Below are positions 19,119 to 26,756 of a stretch of 64,000 nt of DNA, one piece after another. The DNA is taken from contig NZ_FWXU01000008.1 of assembly GCF_900176345.1 (NCBI RefSeq), positions 124,001 through 188,000 of the forward strand, written 5' to 3'. Every line of letters starts with the position of its first letter. Positions within the stretch are counted from its first letter, which is position 1. The position numbers and the translations under genes are program-made. The notes under the pieces are model-generated. The model was not told the origin of the DNA, did not search any database, and saw nothing but the letters and a program-made list of their open reading frames with translations. This stretch comes from Rhizobium sp. RU36D (GTDB taxonomy: Bacteria > Pseudomonadota > Alphaproteobacteria > Rhizobiales > Rhizobiaceae).

Positions 19119-20720
19119 TCAGGCCGCTGCTTCCTCTGCAGCGGCCGTCTGCGATCCCGTCTTCGCGACCCTCACGGCCATCCAGGCGGAAAATGCCTTC
19201 CATGCTGCGCGCAGATAGGCGTCGGCGCGGTAGAGCGCCTTGTCGGGCTCTGCCTGCATCGCCATCATGTCAGCACTCAGCTTTTCGAAATCCGCCAGCA
19301 CCTGAAGCGCCACGTCAGCCTCGGCGCAGCCATCGAGCCCAGGTCCTGTCAGGTCACGGCGCGCCCGGCTCAGGAAGAGATCGAGCCCCTTGCCGCCATC
19401 GCGCCACAGGCGCCGCGTCAGAAGGTCGATGGCCTGCATGCCGGTCGTGCCCTCATAGATCGTCATGACGCGGGCATCGCGAAGATACTGCTCCAGCGGC
19501 CAATCTCGCGTATAGCCCGCCCCGCCGAAGACCTGGATCGCGGCATTGGAGATGGTAAATCCGGCATCGGCGCCGAAATTCTTGATCAGCGGCAACATCC
19601 AGCCGGACAGGGCCGCCATGTCGGCACGCTCCGCCTCGCCCGTCTCCAGCCTTGCCAGGTCCATCACAGTCGCAAGCTCGAGCACCGCTGCGCGCAGGCT
19701 TTCGGTGGCCAGGCGCATCTCGTCCAACTGGCGGCGGACATCGGGATGGCGCGCAATGACGGGAGCGGGCTTGTTCGGATCGCCACCCTGGCGGCGTTCC
19801 CCGGCATATTGCTCCGCCAGGTCGACGGCAGCCGAGGCGAGACCCAGGCCCTGGCAACCGGTCTGCAGCCGCATGAGCTCGATCATGGTGAAGAGCTGCG
19901 GCAGGCCGCGACCTTCCGCGCCGAGCAGGATGCCGCGCGCATTATCAAAGCGCAGCGCGCATGTCGGCGAACCGTGAAGACCCATCTTCTCTTCGATGCG
20001 CTCGACCGTCACGCAATTGCGATCATCGCCGAAGCGGTCGGGCACGAGAAAGAGGCTTAAACCCCGAGTGCCAGGCTGGTCGTTGGTGCGGGCGAGCAGA
20101 CAGTGACCAATGCGTGTCGCCATGTCGTGATCGCCAAAGGAGATCCAAATCTTCTGGCCGCTGATGCGCCATTCGCCATCGTTAAGAACCGCGCGCGTCC
20201 TCAGGCGGCCGACATCGGAGCCGGCATCGGGTTCGGAAATGCAGATCGTCGCGGCCCATTGCGCCGACGACAGTTGCTCAATCCATTCCTCTGCCACCTC
20301 GGCATCGGCAGCCTCTGCCAGCAGATGGCAGGCGGCGCGGGTGGAACCGACGGCCATCATCAAGGCCACGCAGCCGCGCTCGAACAGCGGCGCGCAGACA
20401 CTCTGCAGCACGAGCGGCACGCCCTGCCCGCCGAAAGACTCGGGCACATCCATCGAGAGCCAGCCGGCTTCGCCATATCGACGGAATGCGGCGGCAAAGC
20501 CCTGGGGGGTGCGGACCCGGCCATCGACGACGCGGCAGCCCTCGCGGTCGGCACGCACATTCAACGGCGCCAGCACCGTCTCGGCAAAGCGCGCAGCCTC
20601 GTCCACGATGGCAACGACGGTCTCGTCATCGCAATCGGAGCGGAGATCCTTGACGCGCGCCCAGCCAGGGGTCGCCTTCAAAAGCTCAATCGTGCGGGCA
20701 GCCTGGCTGGCGAAGCTCAT
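19119..20720 (-). CDS. Acyl-CoA dehydrogenase
   Basis: FAD enzyme of 533 residues that introduces a 2,3 double bond into an acyl-CoA. The FAD/substrate motif ICISEPDAGSDVG and GQKIWISFGDHDM are clear, and the C-terminal YEGTTGMQAIDLL carries the likely catalytic Glu. An extra C-terminal helical domain places it in the larger FadE-like subgroup. I chose ATG 20720, four bases after the SDR stop with an AAGGTGA site, over a longer frame that only shadows the SDR. In this operon it could convert saturated phenylpropanoyl-CoA (for example dihydroferuloyl-CoA) to the cinnamoyl-CoA form. Confidence 0.87.
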   Translation of the reverse strand: MSFASQAARTIELLKATPGWARVKDLRSDCDDETVVAIVDEAARFAETVLAPLNVRADREGCRVVDGRVRTPQGFAAAFRRYGEAGWLSMDVPESFGGQGVPLVLQSVCAPLFERGCVALMMAVGSTRAACHLLAEAADAEVAEEWIEQLSSAQWAATICISEPDAGSDVGRLRTRAVLNDGEWRISGQKIWISFGDHDMATRIGHCLLARTNDQPGTRGLSLFLVPDRFGDDRNCVTVERIEEKMGLHGSPTCALRFDNARGILLGAEGRGLPQLFTMIELMRLQTGCQGLGLASAAVDLAEQYAGERRQGGDPNKPAPVIARHPDVRRQLDEMRLATESLRAAVLELATVMDLARLETGEAERADMAALSGWMLPLIKNFGADAGFTISNAAIQVFGGAGYTRDWPLEQYLRDARVMTIYEGTTGMQAIDLLTRRLWRDGGKGLDLFLSRARRDLTGPGLDGCAEADVALQVLADFEKLSADMMAMQAEPDKALYRADAYLRAAWKAFSAWMAVRVAKTGSQTAAAEEAAA

Positions 20721-20724
20721 CTCG

Positions 20725-21486
20725 TCACCTTGGCTGCATGCGGACAGCGCCATCCAGACGGATGACCTCGCCATTGATGTATTGGTTTTCGATCAGGAAG
20801 CGCACCACGTCGGCGAACTCCTGCGGATCGCCCAGGCGGGAGGGATAGGGAATCTGTGCCGCCAGGCTCTTTTGCACCTCCTCCGGCAGGGTGTGCAGCA
20901 GGGGCGTGAGGAAAATGCCCGGCGCGACGGTGTTGACCCTTATGCCGAACCGGGCGAGTTCGCGCGCCGCCGGCAGTGCCAGGGAGACGATGCCGCCCTT
21001 GGAGGCGGCATAGGCCGCCTGCCCCACCTGCCCGTCAAATGCGGCCACGGAGGCGGTGTTGACGATGACGCCGCGGGCATGATCGGCGAGCTCGTCGGCC
21101 TTGGACATATGCTCGGCGGCCAGCCGCATCATGTTGAAGGTGCCGATCAGGTTGACGCGTATGACCTTCTCGAAATCTGTCAGCGGAAGAACCGCCTCGC
21201 GACCCAGGATGCGCCCTGCCGTGCCGATGCCGGCGCAATTGACCAGGATGCGCAGACCGTTGCCGGACTTGGCGGCGGCGGCCAGGGCATTGCCCGCCGA
21301 TACTTCATCCACCACATCGCCGACATGGGCGGTGGCGCCAATCTCGCCTGCCACCTTTTCGGCGGCATCACGATTGCGGTCGAACAGATGGACCACCGCG
21401 CCACGCGCGGCCAGCATGCGCGCCACCGCTTCACCAAGGCCGGAGCCGCCACCCGTTACAAATGCGCCTGCCCCTTCGATGATCAT
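20725..21486 (-). CDS. SDR, probable 3-hydroxyacyl-CoA dehydrogenase
   Basis: NAD-dependent short-chain dehydrogenase of 253 residues, close in pattern to the HSD17B10 / 3-hydroxyacyl-CoA dehydrogenase type II group: glycine motif GGGSGLGEAVARML near residue 13, NCAGIG, and the catalytic YAASKGG. In Agrobacterium fabrum a similar enzyme (Atu1415) oxidises the beta-hydroxy side chain of hydroxyphenylpropionyl-CoA. The same step is inferred here because the gene overlaps the feruloyl-CoA synthase stop by four bases. Confidence 0.82.
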   Translation of the reverse strand: MIIEGAGAFVTGGGSGLGEAVARMLAARGAVVHLFDRNRDAAEKVAGEIGATAHVGDVVDEVSAGNALAAAAKSGNGLRILVNCAGIGTAGRILGREAVLPLTDFEKVIRVNLIGTFNMMRLAAEHMSKADELADHARGVIVNTASVAAFDGQVGQAAYAASKGGIVSLALPAARELARFGIRVNTVAPGIFLTPLLHTLPEEVQKSLAAQIPYPSRLGDPQEFADVVRFLIENQYINGEVIRLDGAVRMQPR

Positions 21487-23336
21487 GCCGCAAGCTCCCT
21501 GCTCGCCTTGATCACCCCGGCGACGTCGTCATAGAGCGCTTCCACCAGGTCCTTGCGATGGGCCAGCACGGCGCGCTGGTTGATCGAACCCTTGTCGGTC
21601 ACCTCGCCTTTTTCGAACCGCAGCGGCTCGCGCATCAACAGCACGCGCATGACACGGGTCGCGGAACCCGTGGCGACACGCTGATGCTCGGCGAGTTTGG
21701 CGGCAAGTTTAGAGCGGACATTGGGGTGATCCATGATCTCGGCATCCGAAAGCCCGTGCGAGCCCGGAACCAGTTCACGCAAAGCCGGTATGAACGGCAC
21801 AAGCAGAGCGCCCAGTTCCTCGCGGTTCTCCCCGGTGATGACTGCATCTCGGATCAATCCGCTAAACTGGTTGACGATCTGGGCTCGGAGAAGGCCGACA
21901 CCGACCCAGGTTCCCGTTTGCAACTTGAAGTTCTCGGCAATGCGGCCGTCAAAATAGAAGCCCCGGCTGGGATCGCCGGCAGTGGCGAACTTCACGGTGT
22001 CGCCGATGCGGTAGAAGCCTTCCTCGTCAAAGGCGTCCGCCGTCAGCTTGGCATTGCGCCAGTATCCGGGCGTGACATTGGGACCCTTCAGCCGCAATTC
22101 GAATTTGTCCTCGATCGGCACCAGCTTGACCGTGATGCCCTGGGCGGGAATGCCGATATTGCCCGGCTTCGGCTGCTGGTCAGTGCAATAGATCGAGAAG
22201 GGTGCGGTCTCGGTGGAACCGAGGCCCGTTCCGAGGGGAAGCTGGTGGCCGAGCGTCTCTTCCGAGAGCCGCAGCAGGTCGTCCCAGGTGTGCTGCGCCA
22301 TGCCGGCACCCGCATACATCAGCACCTTGAGGTCGCGGAAGAAGTTTTGACGTAGCGTCTCGTCGGCATTCATGGCCTGGATCAGCATCTCGTATCCCGC
22401 CGGCACATTGAAGTACCAGGTCGGAGAGATCTCCCGGAGATTGTCGATGGTCTGGCCGATCAGGGCCGGCGTCGGCTTGCCGCGGTCGATGTAATAGGTG
22501 CCGCCATTATAGATGACGAGGTTGAACACCTTGTTGCCGCTGGCCGTGTGGTTCCAGGGCGCCCAATCGACCACCACGGGCGGTTCATCACGGAAATAGG
22601 CGTAGCAATCCGTGACCATTTCCTGGTTGGAACAGAGCATGCGCTGGGTCTGGATGACCGCCTTAGGGGAGCCTGTCGTGCCCGACGTGAAGAGAAACTT
22701 CGCAACGGTATCCGGCCCCACGGCGTCGAAGGCGCGGTCCACTGATGATGTCGGCTCGGTCGCCAGCACGTCGTCGAAGGTGAAGCAGGTCGCGCGACCG
22801 GCCGGCAGGTTGCTGACGGCGACGAAGGGCGTGCCGTCGGCGAACACCTCGGCCAGCGCCCGCGTCATGGGTGCCGCATCCTCGGCGAAGACCAGGCCGG
22901 GGGTGATCTGATTGCTGATATCGCCCAGCTTTCCCAAATCGTTTGATGTGGCATAAGCCGGCGCAACGGCCGCCGAGGGAATGCCGACATGCTGGGCGCC
23001 CAGCGCCATCAGCGCATGTTCGATGGAGTTTTCCGAGAGGATCAAGAGGGGACGATCCGGGGACAGCCCGTGATCGAGCAGGAACTGGCCGATGCGCCTG
23101 ATCTTGTCGAGAGCCTGGGCATAGGTGACCTCGCGCCACGGGCCCCTGCCCTGCCGATCGGCCATCCATACCCTGTCGGGCGCGACACCTGCCCAGTGAA
23201 CCAGGCGCTCGTTGATCTTGTCGGGATAGGCGCCAAGGGGATCGTTGCGCCAGACGATATACTCGCCGTTGTCGCGCACCTCCCAGGCCAAGTCCGGAGA
23301 CCAAAGTTTGACGCTGCGCACAGCACTCATCGTCAT
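21483..23336 (-). CDS. fcs: Feruloyl-CoA synthase
   Basis: ATP-dependent CoA ligase of 617 residues that activates hydroxycinnamates such as ferulate and p-coumarate. AMP-binding motif LFTSGTTGSPKAV lies near residue 215, followed by VVDWAPWNHTASGNKVFN and the late FYFDGRIAENFKLQTGTWV motif, which I recognise from the feruloyl-CoA synthase group. A GGGAGGA site lies just before ATG 23336; a second ATG is two codons later. It heads the minus-strand operon that continues into the SDR, acyl-CoA dehydrogenase and LIV-type importer, and is divergent from the crotonase gene across a symmetric operator-promoter region. Confidence 0.88.
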   Translation of the reverse strand: MTMSAVRSVKLWSPDLAWEVRDNGEYIVWRNDPLGAYPDKINERLVHWAGVAPDRVWMADRQGRGPWREVTYAQALDKIRRIGQFLLDHGLSPDRPLLILSENSIEHALMALGAQHVGIPSAAVAPAYATSNDLGKLGDISNQITPGLVFAEDAAPMTRALAEVFADGTPFVAVSNLPAGRATCFTFDDVLATEPTSSVDRAFDAVGPDTVAKFLFTSGTTGSPKAVIQTQRMLCSNQEMVTDCYAYFRDEPPVVVDWAPWNHTASGNKVFNLVIYNGGTYYIDRGKPTPALIGQTIDNLREISPTWYFNVPAGYEMLIQAMNADETLRQNFFRDLKVLMYAGAGMAQHTWDDLLRLSEETLGHQLPLGTGLGSTETAPFSIYCTDQQPKPGNIGIPAQGITVKLVPIEDKFELRLKGPNVTPGYWRNAKLTADAFDEEGFYRIGDTVKFATAGDPSRGFYFDGRIAENFKLQTGTWVGVGLLRAQIVNQFSGLIRDAVITGENREELGALLVPFIPALRELVPGSHGLSDAEIMDHPNVRSKLAAKLAEHQRVATGSATRVMRVLLMREPLRFEKGEVTDKGSINQRAVLAHRKDLVEALYDDVAGVIKASRELAA

Positions 23337-23399
23337 GACTCCTCCCAGACGTCATCACTGAATTTACGCTTTGAGCTGTCGCCAGCTCCTCCCTAAAAT

Positions 23400-23432
23400 T
23401 TGTTTACAAAAAAACAATCGCCCTGTAAACAA
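23400..23432. promoter_or_regulatory. Symmetric operator with face-to-face promoters of the hydroxycinnamate operons
   Basis: Perfect 9-bp inverted repeat TTGTTTACA (23400-23408) and TGTAAACAA (23424-23432), 15 bases apart. Because of the symmetry each strand reads TTTACA, 17 bases, TAAACA, a plausible sigma-70 promoter both ways, pointing at fcs and at the crotonase gene. The co-encoded MarR protein is the obvious candidate to bind here. Confidence 0.55.
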
Positions 23433-23479
23433 TCAAATTAACGACAGGACGCACCTGTGACAATTAAGGGAGGACGCAT

Positions 23480-24274
23480 ATGAGCGACGGCTCAGCCGAG
23501 GAATTCGTTACCTATGAGATGAGGGGCGAAATCGCGCATATCGGTCTCAACCGCCCGAAGAAGCGCAACGCCATCAGCGACAGGTTTGTCGAAGGCATTG
23601 CCGCAGCAGTCGCCAGGGCGGAAGGCGAAGCCAAGGCGGTCGTGCTGTTTGGCCATGGCGACCATTTCTGCGCCGGTCTTGATCTTGCCGAACACGTCAA
23701 GAAGTCCGCAATCGAGGGTGTGCGCGGCTCGCGCCGCTGGCACCAGGTGTTTTCCGGCATCGAACACGGCACCATTCCGTGGTTCTCGGCCCTGCATGGC
23801 GCCGTGGTCGGCGGCGGCCTGGAACTGGCGGCATCGACCCATGTGCGGGTCGCGGATGAAACCGCCTTCTTCGCCCTGCCTGAGGGCCAGCGCGGCATCT
23901 TCGTCGGCGGCGGCGGCTCGGTGCGCGTCGCACGGCTCACCGGCGTCGCGCGCATGACCGACATGATGCTGACCGGCCGCGTTGCCTCCGTTGCCGATGC
24001 AGAGCGCTGGAACATGGTGCAATATGTCGTGCCCGCCGGAACGGCTCGCGAAAAGGCTCATGAACTGGCCCTCACCGCGGCCTCCAATGCCTCGCTTTCC
24101 AACTACGCCGTGCTGAACGCCCTGCCGCGGATCCAGGACATGGCCAAGGAAGACGGTCTCTTCGTCGAATCCTTCATCTCGTCCTTCACCGCGACCAGCC
24201 CGGAAGCCGAAGAGCGGCTTCAGGCCTTCCTCGACAAACGTGCTGCACGCCTGAAGGCACCGGGCGCAAACTAG
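23480..24274 (+). CDS. Enoyl-CoA hydratase (crotonase family), probable hydroxycinnamoyl-CoA hydratase
   Basis: Crotonase of 264 residues. Oxyanion-hole segments HFCAGLDL (about 57-64) and HGAVVGGGLELAAS (about 107-120) are present, and the catalytic Glu region reads LPEGQRG. It would hydrate feruloyl-CoA or coumaroyl-CoA to the beta-hydroxy form. In the beta-oxidative scheme the product goes to the SDR; if it also had retro-aldol lyase activity it would instead give an aldehyde such as vanillin. No aldehyde dehydrogenase lies in this regulon, which favours the first. An AAGGGAGG site precedes the ATG. Confidence 0.83.
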   Translation: MSDGSAEEFVTYEMRGEIAHIGLNRPKKRNAISDRFVEGIAAAVARAEGEAKAVVLFGHGDHFCAGLDLAEHVKKSAIEGVRGSRRWHQVFSGIEHGTIPWFSALHGAVVGGGLELAASTHVRVADETAFFALPEGQRGIFVGGGGSVRVARLTGVARMTDMMLTGRVASVADAERWNMVQYVVPAGTAREKAHELALTAASNASLSNYAVLNALPRIQDMAKEDGLFVESFISSFTATSPEAEERLQAFLDKRAARLKAPGAN

Positions 24275-24284
24275 GGAGGAGCGC

Positions 24285-24752
24285 ATGGACTTCTCCGTCC
24301 GCAACGTCGATCAGGTCGATGTCGGAGCACTTGCCGGTTCCCTGGGTTTTCTTTTGCGCCTGGGGCAGTTGAAGGCCTTCGACGACTTCTATTCTGAGAA
24401 CGGACCTCGGGGCCTGAAGCCCGGTGAATTCTCGGTGCTGTGGGTGATTTCCTGCAATCCGGGCATTCGCCAGAGCGCACTCGGCCAGCGGCTGATGATC
24501 AAGCGCGCCCATATGACCAAGCTGATCCGCGGCTTCGAGGATCAGGGGCTCGTTTCGCGCGCCATTCCCGACTCCGACCGTCGCGCCGTCGAGTTGACCC
24601 TGACGGCGACTGGGCGCGAGGCTGTCAAGGCGGTGGCCGAGACCTTCTTTACCTATGAGGAAACGACCGGCGCACCGCTCAGCAAGCCGGAACTGCGCCA
24701 GTTGATCGCGCTTTTGCAGAAATATGTTGGTCTGGAGGAGACTGGCCCATGA
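24285..24752 (+). CDS. MarR-family regulator of hydroxycinnamate genes
   Basis: Regulator of 155 residues with a winged helix (RQSALGQRLMIKRAHMTKLI, then RGFEDQGLVSRAIPDSDRR) typical of MarR proteins. CouR and HcaR of other alphaproteobacteria are MarR repressors released by hydroxycinnamoyl-CoA thioesters, and the same logic is inferred here. It lies ten bases after the crotonase gene and is coupled by an ATGA overlap to the amidohydrolase, so it would repress its own operon through the site at 23400-23432. Confidence 0.85.
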   Translation: MDFSVRNVDQVDVGALAGSLGFLLRLGQLKAFDDFYSENGPRGLKPGEFSVLWVISCNPGIRQSALGQRLMIKRAHMTKLIRGFEDQGLVSRAIPDSDRRAVELTLTATGREAVKAVAETFFTYEETTGAPLSKPELRQLIALLQKYVGLEETGP

Positions 24753-25624
24753 ACATGGACGAAATCGTCGCCATCGATATCCACACCCATGCCGAGGAGC
24801 CGTGCGGCTGCCAGCGGGATGATGGCTATCATGACTTCCAGGCCGGCATGGCCCGCTATTTCAAGAATCCGGCGGGCACGCAGGGCATGCTGCCCACGGT
24901 TCAGGAAACCGCTGTCTACTACCGCGAGCGCAAGATCGCCTGCGTCATCTTCCCGGTCGATGCCGAGCGCGAGACCGGATTTCGGCGCTACGAGAACGAG
25001 GAAGTCGCCAAGATCGCCGCTGAAAACAGCGACATCATGATTCCCTTCGCGTCCATCGATCCGGCCAAGGGCCGGGTCGGCGCACGCGAAGCCCGGCGTC
25101 TGGTGCGCGAGTTCGGGGTCAAGGGCTTCAAGTTCCACCCGACCATGCAGGGTTTCTACCCTAACGACCGCAACGCCTATCCGCTCTACGAGGCGATTGC
25201 CGAGGAAGGTGCAATCACGCTGTTCCACACCGGGCAGACCGGCGTGGGCGCCGGCATGCGCGGCGGCATGAACATGCGGCTGAAGTTTTCAAACCCGATG
25301 TATCTGGATGACGTGGCGGCCGACTTTCCCGACATGCCGATCATCCTTGCTCATCCCTCCTTCCCCTGGCAGGAAGAGGCGCTGGCGGTCGCGACCCACA
25401 AGCCGAATGTCTATATCGACCTCTCCGGCTGGTCGCCCAAATATTTCCCGCAGATCCTGATCCAGTATGCCAATACCATGCTGCGCAAGAAGATGCTGTT
25501 CGGCTCCGACTGGCCGGCGATCACGCCGGATCGGTGGATGAAGGATTTCGAGACGATCGGCATCCGCGACGAGGTCCGCCCGCTGATCCTGAAAGACAAT
25601 GCCCGGGCCCTGCTGAAACTCTGA
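24749..25624 (+). CDS. Amidohydrolase-fold hydrolase of the hydroxycinnamate regulon
   Basis: TIM-barrel metal-dependent hydrolase of 291 residues (amidohydrolase 2 type). Metal ligands are suggested by DIHTHAEEPCG at the N-terminus, FKFHPTMQ, ITLFHTGQTG, ILAHPSFPW and the late FGSDWPAITP. Related proteins near feruloyl-CoA synthases are often annotated 4-hydroxyphenyl-beta-ketoacyl-CoA hydrolase. No thiolase is present in this regulon, so this protein is the best candidate for releasing the aromatic acid from the beta-keto thioester. That role is inferred. Confidence 0.72.
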   Translation: MNMDEIVAIDIHTHAEEPCGCQRDDGYHDFQAGMARYFKNPAGTQGMLPTVQETAVYYRERKIACVIFPVDAERETGFRRYENEEVAKIAAENSDIMIPFASIDPAKGRVGAREARRLVREFGVKGFKFHPTMQGFYPNDRNAYPLYEAIAEEGAITLFHTGQTGVGAGMRGGMNMRLKFSNPMYLDDVAADFPDMPIILAHPSFPWQEEALAVATHKPNVYIDLSGWSPKYFPQILIQYANTMLRKKMLFGSDWPAITPDRWMKDFETIGIRDEVRPLILKDNARALLKL

Positions 25625-25639
25625 ACGTCACCAGGGTCT

Positions 25640-25663
25640 GGCCCACTCTTAAACCGGTGGGCC
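25640..25663. terminator. Hairpin between convergent operons
   Basis: GGCCCAC (25640-25646) pairs with GTGGGCC (25657-25663), ten-base loop. It spans the last codons of mnhG and the 24-base gap to the amidohydrolase gene. It may end transcripts of both operons; no strong T-run. Confidence 0.4.
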
Positions 25664-26005
25664 GTCCTGCGGCACCGTCTTGTTTTCTTCGGCGCGATCA
25701 CGATGCAGCGCCGCACGCGCCAGCAGGATGAGCGTGACGGGTGTCGTCAGCGTGATGAAGACACCGATCAGGATCTCATGCAGCACCGGCCGGGAGCCCA
25801 CCACCGAAAAATACAAGATCGAGGCCAGCATGATGGCGCCCACGCCCCAGCTGGTGCCGAGCGTCGGCGCGTGAATGCGCTCGTAAAAGGTTGGCAGGCG
25901 AAGCAGGCCAATGGCCCCAAGCAGCGTCAGGCCGGCACCGAGCAGCATTAGCAGTGAAATCGGGATGACGATCCAAAGCGGCAGGTCTGAAACAGGAATG
26001 CTCAT
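25649..26005 (-). CDS. mnhG: Mrp Na+(K+)/H+ antiporter subunit G
   Basis: Small membrane subunit of 118 residues with three membrane spans and the family motif GAIGLLRLPTFYERIHAPTLGTSWG. The ATG at 26005 overlaps the subunit F stop by four bases; the longer open frame upstream is a shadow of that gene. Last gene of the antiporter operon. Confidence 0.88.
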   Translation of the reverse strand: MSIPVSDLPLWIVIPISLLMLLGAGLTLLGAIGLLRLPTFYERIHAPTLGTSWGVGAIMLASILYFSVVGSRPVLHEILIGVFITLTTPVTLILLARAALHRDRAEENKTVPQDGPPV

Positions 26006-26283
26006 TCGATGACCTCCCCGCGCATGAGGAATTTGGCCAGCGCTACGGTGGCCACGAAGCCGAGCATGCCGATCACCAGGGCAGCCTCGAAATAGATCGT
26101 GCGCCCGCTGCCGATGCCGAATGTGACGAGAAGCAGCATGGCGATGACATAGACCGCGTCGAGAGCGACGATGCGGTCCTGGGCGCGCGGCCCGATGAAG
26201 ATGCGCACCGAGGCGACCGCCATCGCGATCGCCAGAATGAGTTTGGTCACGGAAACGGCCATGAAAAGGATGATCGCGCTCAT
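26002..26283 (-). CDS. mnhF: Mrp Na+(K+)/H+ antiporter subunit F
   Basis: Membrane subunit of 93 residues with three spans and the typical RIFIGPRAQDRIVALDAVYV loop. Start overlaps the stop of subunit E, and its stop overlaps subunit G. The complex needs all subunits for cation/proton exchange. Confidence 0.9.
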   Translation of the reverse strand: MSAIILFMAVSVTKLILAIAMAVASVRIFIGPRAQDRIVALDAVYVIAMLLLVTFGIGSGRTIYFEAALVIGMLGFVATVALAKFLMRGEVIE

Positions 26284-26756
26284 TCGATGATCTCCAGCAA
26301 AAGGCTTTCGTATCGCTCCTTGATGGTGCGCACCCAGGTTTCCTCATCGATGAGGTCAAGAACATGGATCAGCACCATCTTCCTGCGGCTGTCATAGGCG
26401 AGCCAGGCAGAGCCGGGCGTGCTTGTCAGGATCACCGCCATGGCGGCCAGCGCCACGGGGTGCTCGATCTCCAGCGGCACATCGATGAAGCGGGCGACAT
26501 GCGGCTTGCGCTTTCCCCTGATGATCAGCAGCGCCACGGCCGCATTGGACCTGATAATGTCTGCCATGACCCGGAAGAACAGCTTGGGCAGCAGATGCCA
26601 TTTGCGGATGCGGGGTTTAGCGGGCCTCAGCGCGGCCAGCGCCCAGCCACCGAAGACCGCAATGATGAAACCGAGAATAAGGTGGCCCAGGGTAAAATCG
26701 TTCAGCAACAGCCACATCAGCAGCAGGCAAGCCGAGAGCAGCGGGAAGGGCATCAT
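26280..26756 (-). CDS. mnhE: Mrp Na+(K+)/H+ antiporter subunit E
   Basis: Subunit of 158 residues: two N-terminal membrane spans (LLSACLLLMWLLLNDFTLGHL, interrupted by charge near 20-25) and a soluble C-terminal domain with TPGSAWLAYDSRRKMVLIHVLD. I chose ATG 26756, which overlaps the subunit D stop and follows a CAGGGAGG site. A longer frame is a shadow. Confidence 0.88.
   Translation of the reverse strand: MMPFPLLSACLLLMWLLLNDFTLGHLILGFIIAVFGGWALAALRPAKPRIRKWHLLPKLFFRVMADIIRSNAAVALLIIRGKRKPHVARFIDVPLEIEHPVALAAMAVILTSTPGSAWLAYDSRRKMVLIHVLDLIDEETWVRTIKERYESLLLEIIE

Noticed and set aside
23480..24274. Ech-type hydratase-lyase giving vanillin
   Set aside because: Not excluded, but no vanillin dehydrogenase is in the regulon while a 3-hydroxyacyl-CoA dehydrogenase-like SDR is, so the beta-oxidative role is preferred.
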